Source: Candidatus Komeilibacteria bacterium
GTDB taxonomy: Bacteria > Patescibacteriota > Patescibacteriia > UBA1558 > 2-01-FULL-52-15
Direction: 5' to 3'
Length of the DNA stretch: 25,913 nucleotides
Assembly (NCBI GenBank): GCA_016204595.1
Contig: JACQKJ010000059.1
Location: forward strand, 1 to 25,913
A model generated the notes under the pieces. It saw only the letters and a list, made by a program, of their open reading frames with translations. It was not told where the DNA came from and searched no databases. Shown one piece after another: positions 1 through 7,065 of this stretch; position 1 is the stretch's first letter, and the number at the start of each line of letters is the position of its first letter. Made by a program: the position numbers and the translations under genes.

Positions 1-1633
1 CCTGTGACACGCTCACGTAAAACCAGATCATTCCAGCGAACACGGATATCCCCGCGAACAGGAGCAGCCGTTCTTTTTCCGAGCGTTGCAAGCGCCTGAA
101 CGCCAGCGCAAGGAAACCGATCATCCCGAAGAACAATGGTCCCAGTCTGTTGCCTCCATAGCTTGGCGCACTGGTAACAAGGTGCCATACGTTGATTGAT
201 GCGGGCTGTGCTCCGTTCAACGATTCATGATAGTTCAGAAATGCGTTATTGAACATTTCGAACTCGCGCTCCGCCGCAGGATCCAAGGGCGTCTGATGCT
301 GCAAAATACTTCCGCCTGTCAGGAACGGATATATCGGGTTGCCCGTGAGCCATACCATACGCAGACCCCAGGGTGCATAGCCTATCACCAGAGCACCCAC
401 CAGGAGCATCCCATAAACCAGCGAATGCCGAGCCGACCTGTTCCGGTACCAGTGCCATAGGACAACCCCCATGAATGCTGCGATGATAAAGAAGAGAGCA
501 TTATATTTGACCGCGAATGCAAGTCCCATAAGCACGCCCGCGAGGAACGCCTGTCGGTAGTCTGCTCTCTCGTCGAAAAGCAGGAGAACAGCCCCCAAAA
601 GGATCGTTGCCATCCATAGATCCGCCTTGACCGTATACAGCAGTTCGTACATGAGAGGGACGGTAGAGACAAAAAATATCGCGGCGATACCGACTCGGGA
701 ACCGAACCAGCGCTGCGCTATCGCGTACACCGCGCCGAGCATGAGTATGAACGCGAGTATGTTGATGATCGTCAGGTACCGGTCGCCGAAGAGCAGGTAC
801 GGAGCATATCCGTATGCGAACGCGACCGGACCGTTGTTCAGAAGATCGTGGGGAAATTGTACGATATGCCGTTGTTCAACGAAGGTTTTCGGAACCAGGT
901 AATAGGTCCGCAGATCGTCGCTGCCCAAGGGATGAAACCCGAATTGCGCAATGCACGACAAGACCAACACGATGCCCATCGTAGCGACGAAGCATGAGCG
1001 AAGCGCCGCATCCGTATCGGAAAAAGAGAAGCTGATGAGCGTACCATGGCGCGATCGCCAGAGATGTCGTGCGTCTTTCCATCCGACAAGGGCTGCGGCG
1101 AGTAGATAGACGATGAAAGATATCCAATTGAGCACGCCTATGAGTGCGGCTCCGTAAAAAAATATGACCGAGACGCAAAACCCTATGATGAGTGTTCGTA
1201 TATATCCTTCGAAACCGGACCGGAGCTCGATCTGCAGCCGACGCTGTACGAAATTACCGAATGCGCCGTATGACATGATGATCGCCGCGTACACGATGAA
1301 CATGAGCGATGTATTCTGTACAATAGCGCCGTACGAAACGAGCGACACCGCCGATATCCCATCACTCATAGTGAGCATCGCAGCAGCCATACTGATCATG
1401 AGCAGCCACGCACAGCCGACCGCGGAGAAGAGCGTCAATCGCACCGAAACCGGACTGATGAACGACACTGCACGTCGCAGACCGATCCGCGCCAGAGCCC
1501 ATCCGCACGATACGAACACGATGAGCCCGATGATAAGCACAATTCCAGCGTATCCGGACCGGTTATAGGCAAATGCTATCACGGTAAAGACGAGCCATGC
1601 TATCGCAATGCAAAGCCCGATCCGTTGTGTCAT
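1..1633 (-). CDS. GT-C-like polytopic membrane protein (C-terminus cut by window edge)
   Basis: The frame is open from an ATG at 1633 to the left edge (544 codons, no stop seen), so the C-terminus lies outside the window. AGGA sits 6 nt before the ATG. The protein is a chain of hydrophobic segments with a conserved loop at about residues 238-270: a DD pair followed by LRTYY, then VP, FV and a FPxDxLNN patch. The acidic pair in an extracytoplasmic loop resembles GT-C glycosyltransferases that use polyprenyl-phosphate sugars. The same loop, plus matching VKYN/IKYT and NPIYPF/NVLYPF patches further on, occurs in the protein at 15897-18086, so the two are paralogues. It follows trmD by 39 nt in the same direction. 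Membrane location is clear; the enzymatic role is inferred and the sugar and acceptor are unknown. Confidence 0.85.
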   Translation of the reverse strand, partial: MTQRIGLCIAIAWLVFTVIAFAYNRSGYAGIVLIIGLIVFVSCGWALARIGLRRAVSFISPVSVRLTLFSAVGCAWLLMISMAAAMLTMSDGISAVSLVSYGAIVQNTSLMFIVYAAIIMSYGAFGNFVQRRLQIELRSGFEGYIRTLIIGFCVSVIFFYGAALIGVLNWISFIVYLLAAALVGWKDARHLWRSRHGTLISFSFSDTDAALRSCFVATMGIVLVLSCIAQFGFHPLGSDDLRTYYLVPKTFVEQRHIVQFPHDLLNNGPVAFAYGYAPYLLFGDRYLTIINILAFILMLGAVYAIAQRWFGSRVGIAAIFFVSTVPLMYELLYTVKADLWMATILLGAVLLLFDERADYRQAFLAGVLMGLAFAVKYNALFFIIAAFMGVVLWHWYRNRSARHSLVYGMLLVGALVIGYAPWGLRMVWLTGNPIYPFLTGGSILQHQTPLDPAAEREFEMFNNAFLNYHESLNGAQPASINVWHLVTSAPSYGGNRLGPLFFGMIGFLALAFRRLQRSEKERLLLFAGISVFAGMIWFYVSVSQ

Positions 1634-1672
1634 CCACGATCCTCTCAATCCTGTCATATGACGTTTACCGGA

Positions 1673-2344
1673 TCAGTTGGTTCGGTGATGTTTGGACATA
1701 CGACCGCGCCATGCGGCTATGGCACCATGATCGCCGGAGAGCAGTACCTTCGGGACCGAACGGCGTTCATAGATCTCCGGGCGCGTATACTGCGGATATT
1801 CGATGTTCGTCCTCTTTTTTTCAAAATGCGAGAACGATTCCTGATCGAGCGACGTCGCTTTACCGAGCACGCCGTCCTTGAGCCTGCTGACCGCGTCAAC
1901 AACACATGCGGCGGCAAGTTCGCCTCCGGTCAACACAAAATTACCGATTGAAATCTTTTCATCCACATACGCGTCAACACGCGCATCAATGGCTTCATAC
2001 CGTCCCGCGATCAAAACGATGCGTTTATATGAAGCAAGACGTTTCGCCACACGCTGATCGAAGGTTGCGCCGCGGGGCGAAAGCAATAGTATTCTGGTCG
2101 TCGAACTCTTCTTTTGTATCAGAGCTTTGAGAGCCCGATGCACGACATCGACACGAATGACCATTCCCGGCCCTCCGCCATAGGGCGTATCATCGACGCG
2201 GTTATGTTTATCATGAGCCCACTTCCGCAGATCATACTGTACGATCTTGATCAATTTCTTTTTCTGAGCCCGACCAAGGATCGAAGAAGTAAAATAGCCT
2301 TCGAGCATATCGGGAAACAAGCTAAGGATATCAAAACGTATCAT
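1673..2344 (-). CDS. trmD: tRNA (guanine-N1)-methyltransferase TrmD
   Basis: TrmD methylates N1 of G37 in tRNAs, using S-adenosylmethionine, to prevent frameshifting. The 223-residue product has the full family signature: DDTPYGGGPGM (51-61), SPRG (89-92), GRYEAID (114-120), IGNFVLTGGE (133-142), EYPQYTRPE (182-190) and LLSGDHGAI (201-209). These cover the trefoil-knot SAM site and the C-terminal tRNA-binding part; the length is near the usual 220-250. I chose the ATG at 2344 (MIRFDILSLFP) because it matches the normal N-terminus; an in-frame GTG at 2386 would add 14 atypical residues and overlap the previous gene. The start lies 5 nt after the stop of the upstream GT2, without a clear ribosome binding site, so translation is probably coupled. 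rimM is not present upstream. Confidence 0.97.
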   Translation of the reverse strand: MIRFDILSLFPDMLEGYFTSSILGRAQKKKLIKIVQYDLRKWAHDKHNRVDDTPYGGGPGMVIRVDVVHRALKALIQKKSSTTRILLLSPRGATFDQRVAKRLASYKRIVLIAGRYEAIDARVDAYVDEKISIGNFVLTGGELAAACVVDAVSRLKDGVLGKATSLDQESFSHFEKKRTNIEYPQYTRPEIYERRSVPKVLLSGDHGAIAAWRGRMSKHHRTN

Positions 2345-2349
2345 GACTA

Positions 2350-3111
2350 TTAAGAAAATCGTAAAAACCCATACTTCACAATACACCAGAGTGCCGCGAA
2401 ACCGTCTGCCCAGCGGATCTTCTTTCCTTCGGCGTACGTCCTGCCATAATACGAAATACCGACTTCATAGATACGTATGCCCGGAACTCTCGCAAGTTTT
2501 GCCGTGACTTCCGGTTCGAAGCCGAATCTGTTCTCGCGAATCGGGATCTTCCGAAGCATGTCCGTCCGGAATAGTTTATAACCGGTCTCCATATCGGACA
2601 GGTTCAGGTTCGTCGCCATATTCGAAAAAAAAGTGAGTAACCGATTGCCGATCGTGTGCCAGAAAAAAAGGATGCGGTGCGGGTTGCCGCTCACGAATCT
2701 CGAGCCATAGACCACGTCTGCGGCACCATTCAAGACGGGTTTAAGCAGCAGATCATATTCGTCCGGATCATATTCAAGGTCAGCGTCCTGCACGATGATA
2801 CACTCACCGGTTGCCTCGGCAATACCGGTCCGTATCGCAGCTCCTTTCCCTGCGTTGCGGTCATGCGACAGTACCTTCAGCTGCCTATCAGGGTGATTGT
2901 TTTGATAGTGCGCAAGAGAAGCGGCAGTATCATCAGTCGAACCGTCGTTCACAACGATGATCTCTTTCATGACGCCCTGGCTTAATCGAGCGTTCCCGAC
3001 CTTATCCAAAACGTGCGCGATGGTACGCGCTTCATTATATGCCGGGATGATAATGGATAATTTGGTGATCTCACCCATACGAGCGTCCAGTGGATCAAGT
3101 ACTGCATCCAT
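2350..3111 (-). CDS. Family 2 glycosyltransferase, DPM1/polyprenyl-phosphate glycosyltransferase-like
   Basis: A 253-residue GT-A fold enzyme expected to move a sugar from a nucleotide donor to a polyprenyl phosphate on the inner face of the membrane. Visible motifs are PAYNE (23-27), NDGSTDD (55-61), QDADLE with the metal-binding DxD (108-113), GSRF (136-139), ETGYK (175-179) and EGKKIRW (228-234), the last typical of DPM-type GT2 enzymes. No C-terminal membrane helices are present, unlike the paralogue at 20379-21329. The ATG at 3111 follows a GGGGTAGG stretch that is close to the start; a second in-frame ATG at 3078 (MGEITKLS) is also possible. The gene lies between khpA and trmD, where rimM is usually found. 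Its product could feed the GT-C proteins in this window; that link is inferred. Confidence 0.92.
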   Translation of the reverse strand: MDAVLDPLDARMGEITKLSIIIPAYNEARTIAHVLDKVGNARLSQGVMKEIIVVNDGSTDDTAASLAHYQNNHPDRQLKVLSHDRNAGKGAAIRTGIAEATGECIIVQDADLEYDPDEYDLLLKPVLNGAADVVYGSRFVSGNPHRILFFWHTIGNRLLTFFSNMATNLNLSDMETGYKLFRTDMLRKIPIRENRFGFEPEVTAKLARVPGIRIYEVGISYYGRTYAEGKKIRWADGFAALWCIVKYGFLRFS

Positions 3112-3150
3112 CCTACCCCATATCTGCCCGTTTGCAAATTACCGAGACCC

Positions 3151-3288
3151 CGCGGCCCTGATGACAACTTCGCAGCGCACGACAGAAAAGGACGACCACA
3201 CAGGATCCAAATATATGCTCCGGCGGGTGTGACGCTATTTAGTATATTCAATGTGGGATTCGAAGCGAGAAGTTGTCGTCAGGCCGCG
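3151..3288. repeat. Long-range inverted repeat, about 20-nt arms
   Basis: Arm 3151-3170 pairs with 3270-3288 with one bulged C and one non-Watson-Crick position. That position is a U-G wobble in a plus-strand RNA but an A-C mismatch in a minus-strand RNA. The arms are separated by 99 nt. An alternative stem, GGGATTCG (3255-3262) with CGAATCCC (3287-3294), overlaps the right arm and would be mutually exclusive with it. Confidence 0.65.
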
Positions 3289-3316
3289 AATCCCAAAGGC
3301 GCATCTTACAAGGTAG

Positions 3317-3357
3317 ATCCTCCTTCGCTCCGAAGAGATATCGGAGCTTCGGAGGAT
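3317..3357. repeat. Hairpin with two perfect 7-bp helices
   Basis: Arms 3317-3333 and 3341-3357 form ATCCTCC/GGAGGAT and GCTCCGA/TCGGAGC helices around a symmetric TTC/TTC internal loop, closed by a 7-nt loop (3334-3340). It is not followed by a T run on either strand, so it does not look like a simple terminator. Confidence 0.7.
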
Positions 3358-3413
3358 GGTCTCATGAGATCTGCGAAGATTCTATCTTCACAGACGTTTT
3401 TGTGGACCAAACC

Positions 3414-3446
3414 AAAACCCCCACACCGGTCTGGTATGGGGGTTTT
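3414..3446 (-). terminator. Intrinsic terminator of khpA
   Basis: A perfect 10-bp stem, AAAACCCCCA (3414-3423) with TGGGGGTTTT (3437-3446), with a 13-nt loop. It begins 11 nt after the khpA stop codon. The A and T runs are part of the stem, so it could act in both directions, but only the minus strand has a gene ending here. Confidence 0.8.
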
Positions 3447-3457
3447 GCAAATGACTA

Positions 3458-3790
3458 TTACAATTTGAGATCTGCGACCGCTTCATCAACTGAAGAGCTG
3501 GCATCGCTGCGGGAGCTTCCTCGCTCGCCGCCTCTCCTGGAACCTTCCGGTTCGTAGATCTTGAGATTTACCCGCGCGTTGTTCTTCGCGCCGATGACGC
3601 GGAGCAACGTGCGAAGCGACCGGGCAGTCTGGCCTTCTTTGCCGATGATCTGACCCATGTCCTTCGGGTTCACCTTCAGGATCAAGAGAACGCCCATCTC
3701 GTCAATCGTTCGCTCGACTTGCACATCGTCCGGATTATCCACTAACCGCTTGACGACATACTCGAGGAATTCTTTATCTAGTTCGGGCAT
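3458..3790 (-). CDS. khpA: KhpA-type KH-domain RNA-binding protein
   Basis: A single-KH-domain protein of the YlqC/KhpA family, which usually binds small RNAs and mRNAs as a dimer with KhpB. The 110-residue product has the family start (FLEYVVKRLVDNPDDVQV, residues 8-25) and the KH GxxG loop as GKEG at 50-53 within a MGQIIGKEG stretch. KhpA is normally about 75-80 residues; here a Ser/Arg/Gly-rich tail (about 83-110) follows the KH core and may add RNA contacts. The ATG at 3790 is preceded by AAAGGA at good spacing; a GTG at 3865 would add 25 residues lying inside the promoter region. It sits between rpsP and trmD as in many bacteria, has its own promoter and ends at an intrinsic terminator. 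Confidence 0.93.
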   Translation of the reverse strand: MPELDKEFLEYVVKRLVDNPDDVQVERTIDEMGVLLILKVNPKDMGQIIGKEGQTARSLRTLLRVIGAKNNARVNLKIYEPEGSRRGGERGSSRSDASSSVDEAVADLKL

Positions 3791-3873
3791 CTTCGGTCCT
3801 TTAATGCTTAACTGGAAATGTACCGTGCAAACGCACTGACCTTTAACATTTATGCGCGCCCGCACATGGCACT

Positions 3874-3901
3874 AGTATAACAATACGAATACTGCTGTCA
3901 A
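3874..3901 (-). promoter_or_regulatory. Sigma70-type promoter of khpA
   Basis: On the minus strand TTGACA (3896-3901) and TATACT (3874-3879) are separated by 16 nt. The -35 box lies 1 nt from the outer end of the inverted-repeat element at 3903-4004. Confidence 0.7.
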
Positions 3902-3902
3902 A

Positions 3903-4004
3903 CCCCGTTAGAGGTCCCATATCAACAGTACCTATGCAATAGGATTTTTATAGAGGGTCACGATATCCCCTGCGAATAATCGTCATGCGGGACCTCTAAC
4001 GGGG
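3903..4004 (-). repeat. Inverted-repeat element, copy 1 (between rpsP and khpA)
   Basis: Perfect 16-bp terminal inverted repeats, CCCCGTTAGAGGTCCC (3903-3918) and its complement (3989-4004), enclose 70 nt. The interior contains a small CCTAT/ATAGG hairpin (3931-3943). It starts 4 nt after the rpsP stop codon and ends 1 nt before the khpA -35 box. The interior and stem match copies at 4519-4620 and 10289-10391. It could terminate rpsP transcription, insulate the promoter or be a MITE-like insertion. Confidence 0.85.
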
Positions 4005-4008
4005 CCAA

Positions 4009-4389
4009 TTAACTCTGCGGCGCCTCGGGTGCCGGCGCTTCGGTCTCTGCTTCAGCTGTCGCTTCCGCTTTTGGCACTTCAGGGGCCTTATCCTTCTCCG
4101 CGATCGCAGCCTTTCGCCTTCCGGAAATAGCGACTGATTTGCGCTTTGTGTCTGATTGTATGACCTTGTGCTGTACGAGCAAATTAAAAACACTATTCGA
4201 CAGAGTGGCACCCATACGAATCCAATGGGTGATGCGATCGGCTTTCAGTGAGATTTCTTTAGTGCGCGGATCATAATGACCCAACAGCTCCAAGTACCGG
4301 TCGTGCGTGTCTCGCTGCTTCTCGGAAATAATGATGCGGTAAAACGGATTCTTTCGTTTACCGATGCGGGAAAATCGAATGGTTAACAT
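4009..4389 (-). CDS. rpsP: 30S ribosomal protein S16
   Basis: A small-subunit ribosomal protein that binds 16S rRNA early in assembly. The start MLTIRFSRIGKRKNPFYRI is diagnostic, followed by LGHYDPR and ADRITHWIRMGATLSNSV, which match the conserved S16 core. The core ends near residue 85; a further ~40 residues form a Lys-rich stretch and then an Ala/Glu/Pro-rich low-complexity tail (about 97-126). S16 is usually 80-90 residues, so this is a long, acidic-tailed version. The ATG at 4389 has no strong ribosome binding site. A promoter and a ~95-nt leader lie upstream. Confidence 0.97.
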   Translation of the reverse strand: MLTIRFSRIGKRKNPFYRIIISEKQRDTHDRYLELLGHYDPRTKEISLKADRITHWIRMGATLSNSVFNLLVQHKVIQSDTKRKSVAISGRRKAAIAEKDKAPEVPKAEATAEAETEAPAPEAPQS

Positions 4390-4412
4390 GGCGTGTCGTT
4401 ACTGCTTAACGT

Positions 4413-4449
4413 CCTTTCATATGTTGTCCATACCGTACCGAATGAAAGG
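4413..4449 (-). promoter_or_regulatory. Stem-loop in the rpsP leader
   Basis: An 8-bp stem, CCTTTCAT (4413-4420) with ATGAAAGG (4442-4449), lies in the predicted 5' leader of rpsP, 23 nt before the start codon. Ribosomal protein leaders often carry autoregulatory structures; no known S16 leader motif is recognised here, so the role is only a possibility. Confidence 0.4.
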
Positions 4450-4489
4450 CATACTATCTTGTGTTTCGTGATTATTGAGAGCACGTAAC

Positions 4490-4518
4490 ATGCTACCTTG
4501 AAAGCCATTGCTTGTCAA
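4490..4518 (-). promoter_or_regulatory. Sigma70-type promoter of rpsP
   Basis: On the minus strand TTGACA (4513-4518) is followed after exactly 17 nt by TAGCAT (4490-4495). The -35 box touches the inverted-repeat element at 4519-4620. The spacer resembles that of the promoter at 10260-10288 (ATGGC and AAGG at the same positions). Confidence 0.65.
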
Positions 4519-4620
4519 CCCCGTTAGAAGTCCCATGCCAAATTTACCTATAGGATATTGTTTGTTATGGCAGAACAGAGCGCCTCTTACAAGTCGTGCC
4601 ACACGGGACTTCTAACGGGG
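4519..4620 (-). repeat. Inverted-repeat element, copy 2 (upstream of rpsP)
   Basis: Perfect 16-bp terminal inverted repeats, CCCCGTTAGAAGTCCC (4519-4534) and its complement (4605-4620), enclose 70 nt. The interior shares CCAAATTTAC and a TATAG patch with copy 3. Relative to copy 1 one stem pair changes from G-C to A-T on both arms. TCAA flanks both ends as a direct repeat (4515-4518 and 4621-4624). Confidence 0.88.
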
Positions 4621-4641
4621 TCAACCCGAAGGTACGAGGAC

Positions 4642-4790
4642 GGAAATCGGTTCATACGTAATCAGAGGTCGGTTACAGAAATAGGAGATGGGAAATAGGA
4701 GAAATATCATATCCGCTTTCTGTTTTTTTGTAACTGACTTCCTAGTACCTATAACCGACTGCTGCCCGCATTCCTCATTCCCCATTCCAC
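4642..4790 (+). repeat. ~150-bp dispersed repeat with 7-nt periodicity, copy A
   Basis: This stretch is nearly identical to the reverse complement of 10484-10636; the match is strongest from 4642 to about 4772. It has a loose heptanucleotide rhythm (GAAATAG, GAGATGG, GAAATAG, and at the end ATTCCTC, ATTCCCC) and internal pairing between TCGGTTACAG (4669-4678) and CTATAACCGA (4749-4758). It lies between copy 2 of the hairpin element and galU and is unlikely to be translated. Confidence 0.85.
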
Positions 4791-4794
4791 GTGC

Positions 4795-4805
4795 TATACT
4801 ATACT
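4795..4805 (+). promoter_or_regulatory. Extended -10 promoter of galU giving a near-leaderless mRNA
   Basis: TG at 4792-4793 and TATACT at 4795-4800 form an extended -10 box; a second overlapping TATACT lies at 4800-4805. Expected transcription start is about 4807-4813, against a start codon at 4814. No convincing -35 box or ribosome binding site is visible. Confidence 0.5.
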
Positions 4806-4813
4806 ATGTACGT

Positions 4814-5680
4814 ATGCAAAAAATCACGAAGGCTATCATACCTGTTGCGGGACTTGGTACGAGATTTTTGCCGGCGACCAAAGCCATGCCCAAAGAAATG
4901 CTCCCGGTCGTCGACAAGCCCGTGGTGCAATACTTGGTTGAGGAGGTCGTTGCGTCCGGCATTACCGAGATCATTTTCGTGACCGGTCGCGGCAAACGCG
5001 CCATCGAAGATCATTTTGACGTTTCCTATGAGCTTGAGGACACGCTTGTCGAAGAAAACAAAAAAGATCTGCTGAAAGCCGTACGTAATATTTCCTCGCT
5101 CGCCAAATTTTCGTACGTACGCCAGCCGCTGCCACTGGGTGACGGACACGCGATACTCCAAGCGGCGCATCTGGTAGGCAACGAACCGGTACTCATCATT
5201 TTCGGCGACTGCATCTATGACAGCCACACTCCGGCCTCGAAGCAGCTCATCGATGCCCACGACCACTATGGCCACAGTATCATCGGTTTGAGCACAGTAC
5301 CGCGGAATCAACTCTCAAAGTTCGGCGTTTATGGCGGCCCCAAAATAGCCCCGGACATTCTGAGGATCGAACGCGTCGTCGAAAAACCGAAACCGGAAAA
5401 AGCCCCTTCGAATCTCGTCGCTGTCGGCAAATACATCATTACGCCCGACGTCTTTCGCGTGCTTTTTAAAATTACCAAACCACGTTCGGGCGAGTTCCGG
5501 CTCATCGATGCGTTCGATCATATGCTCTCACGAAAAGAGCATATTTATGGTAAAATATTAGAAGGAACTTGGCTCGATACCGGAGACAAATTGAACTTTA
5601 TCAAGGCGACAATTCATTTCGGTCTTAAACATCCTGAAATCAAAAGAGGACTGAAAAGCTATTTAAAAAAAAAGCTCTAG
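4814..5680 (+). CDS. galU: UTP-glucose-1-phosphate uridylyltransferase
   Basis: GalU makes UDP-glucose from UTP and glucose-1-phosphate in the cytosol, a donor for glycan synthesis. The 288-residue protein carries the nucleotidyltransferase signature PVAGLGTRFLPATK (10-23), PKEMLP (26-31), a GDGHAI loop (109-114), VEKP (189-192), GKYI (205-208) and the terminal GTWLDTGD (251-258). Length is normal. The usual GDD metal-binding triplet appears as GDC (131-133), keeping only the first Asp, and the common GLGHAV is GDGHAI. I chose the ATG at 4814 since the protein then starts at the conserved KAIIPVAG; an upstream ATG at 4688 lies in a dispersed repeat. It is the first gene of a plus-strand run, 2 nt before the next start. 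Confidence 0.95.
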   Translation: MQKITKAIIPVAGLGTRFLPATKAMPKEMLPVVDKPVVQYLVEEVVASGITEIIFVTGRGKRAIEDHFDVSYELEDTLVEENKKDLLKAVRNISSLAKFSYVRQPLPLGDGHAILQAAHLVGNEPVLIIFGDCIYDSHTPASKQLIDAHDHYGHSIIGLSTVPRNQLSKFGVYGGPKIAPDILRIERVVEKPKPEKAPSNLVAVGKYIITPDVFRVLFKITKPRSGEFRLIDAFDHMLSRKEHIYGKILEGTWLDTGDKLNFIKATIHFGLKHPEIKRGLKSYLKKKL

Positions 5681-5682
5681 AC

Positions 5683-7065
5683 ATGCGGACAAAACTTTTC
5701 ATCGGACTGCTCCTCGTCGTGTTCATTGCCACGACCGGGTTCGGCTGCAAGACCAGCGGCGACGTGAGAGGCTACAAACCAGTCACCTTGGAATACTGGG
5801 GGGTGTTCGAAGAGGCTAATGCCATCAGAAGTCTGACCTTGCCATACACGCAGCGGCATCCCAAGATCGCCATTAATTATCGAAAATTTTCCGAAAGCGA
5901 ATACAAGCAAAAGCTGCTCGAAGCTTGGGCCTTAGGCCAAGGGCCAGATCTCTTCATGATACCGAATACGCGCATCCGCGAATTTTTGAGATTCATCGAT
6001 CCGATGCCGACAACGATGAAAGCGCCGGTGCAGGAAGTACGCGGCACGCTCAAAAAAGAAACCATCGATACGATTGCCACCTACAATGGGTACACTCCGA
6101 AACAAGTGCGCGATACGTTTCTGGATGTAGTGTCCGGCGATGTTGTGATAGACGGCAAGATTTACGCGCTGCCCTACAGCGTTGACACGTTATCCGTTTT
6201 CTACAACCGCGAGATTCTCAAGCAGAATAATATCGCACTGCCGGCAAAAACATGGGGGGAGCTCTTGGATCAGGCTCCCCGCATTTCAAAACTGGACAGC
6301 CAGGACCATCTGATCCAATCGGCTGTAGCGCTCGGCACTACCGCTAATATACCGAGCGTACTCGATATCGTCAGCACCATTATGCTGCAAACGGGCGTTC
6401 CCATGGGCGACGTCAACGGGCCGCTCTTCCAGACCAAACCGGAGAGCCTTAATGCCATCGAATTTTTCCTAACCTTCGCGAGAAAAGGACTGCAAAACTA
6501 CTCCTGGAACAAAGAAATCCCAAATGCACTCGATGCTTTCACCGCCGGAAAACTAGCCTATTTTATAGGCTATGCCTACCACGCTCCACTCATCAAACAG
6601 ACGAACCCCAAGCTCGATTTCGACGTGATCCCCATGTTCAAACCGGACAATGCGGAAAACACCCCCAATTATGCCTCGTATTGGGTGACGGTCGTGACCA
6701 AACCGGCGAAAGGCGCTTCAGCAGAAGCCAAAACGCGGGCAGAGTTGTCGTGGCAATACCTGCTCGAGGCTACTCAGGCGCGCAACGTCAAACCATTTCT
6801 TGAAAATATCACCAATCCGCGGACGACCGCCCTGCGAGAACTTGTTTCCTTACAGCAGAAGAATCCCGTCGTAAGTCCCTTCGCGAACAGCCTCCTCACG
6901 GCGCAAAGCTGGTACCGAGGATATGACTTTGAGCTCGCTCAAAAATATTTCGTCGATATGGTCGACAAAATCGATGCGGCCGAACAACAGAACATAAAAC
7001 CTCAACCGCTCCTGCAGGCTGCCGCAAGTCTCATAAGCCAAACCTACCAACCGCCCTCTCCATGA
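5683..7065 (+). CDS. Extracellular solute-binding lipoprotein, ABC sugar type (family 1)
   Basis: The 460-residue product begins with a basic, hydrophobic signal peptide ending in GFGC, with Cys22 the likely lipidated residue (Phe at -2 is unusual for a lipobox). The mature part follows the family-1 solute-binding plan of maltose/glycerol-phosphate binding proteins: LEYWGVFEE near residue 36, GQGPDLFMIPN near 88, and the YALPYSVDTLSVFYNREIL core near 165. It would bind a sugar or oligosaccharide at the cell surface. No ABC permease or ATPase gene is in the window. Its start is 2 nt after the galU stop, and its TGA overlaps the ATG of the first pilin gene (ATGA), so the three genes look like one operon. 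Ligand is unknown. Confidence 0.9.
   Translation: MRTKLFIGLLLVVFIATTGFGCKTSGDVRGYKPVTLEYWGVFEEANAIRSLTLPYTQRHPKIAINYRKFSESEYKQKLLEAWALGQGPDLFMIPNTRIREFLRFIDPMPTTMKAPVQEVRGTLKKETIDTIATYNGYTPKQVRDTFLDVVSGDVVIDGKIYALPYSVDTLSVFYNREILKQNNIALPAKTWGELLDQAPRISKLDSQDHLIQSAVALGTTANIPSVLDIVSTIMLQTGVPMGDVNGPLFQTKPESLNAIEFFLTFARKGLQNYSWNKEIPNALDAFTAGKLAYFIGYAYHAPLIKQTNPKLDFDVIPMFKPDNAENTPNYASYWVTVVTKPAKGASAEAKTRAELSWQYLLEATQARNVKPFLENITNPRTTALRELVSLQQKNPVVSPFANSLLTAQSWYRGYDFELAQKYFVDMVDKIDAAEQQNIKPQPLLQAAASLISQTYQPPSP

Larger units (their letters stand above)
3112..3457. other. Non-coding spacer rich in inverted repeats between khpA and GT2
   Basis: No credible gene is seen in these ~345 bases. They contain the khpA terminator, a hairpin at 3317-3357, a long-range inverted repeat at 3151-3288 that encloses or competes with an alternative hairpin at 3255-3294 (GGGATTCG with CGAATCCC), and a possible -10 box for the GT2 on the minus strand (TATACT, 3241-3246, with only a poor -35). 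The amount of pairing suggests a structured RNA leader or a degenerate palindromic repeat, but I recognise no known RNA family. Confidence 0.55.

Noticed and set aside
2345..2386. GTG start at 2386 for trmD
   Set aside because: It adds 14 residues foreign to the family and overlaps the upstream gene; the ATG at 2344 matches the normal N-terminus.
3255..3294. tRNA-like TTCGAATCCC segment on the minus strand
   Set aside because: The bases around TTCGAAT do not form a T-arm stem, and no acceptor, D or anticodon arms can be built.
3112..3457. Signal recognition particle RNA or T-box leader
   Set aside because: The conserved GGAAG/AGCAG loop of SRP RNA and the T-box GGTGG-type sequence are not present.
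4417..4602. Short open frames read through the inverted-repeat element (also 10028-10348)
   Set aside because: The similarity between the two peptides comes from the repeated DNA element and the promoter, not from a conserved protein.
3903..4620. CRISPR-like repeat arrangement
   Set aside because: The copies are far apart, each is itself a long inverted repeat with a variable interior, and no cas gene is near.
4688..4813. Upstream ATG for galU at 4688
   Set aside because: The extra 42 residues are encoded by the dispersed 150-bp repeat, which also occurs in a non-coding place.
4799..5311. 170-residue open frame on the minus strand
   Set aside because: It lies entirely opposite the galU gene, has no ribosome binding site and no recognisable domain.
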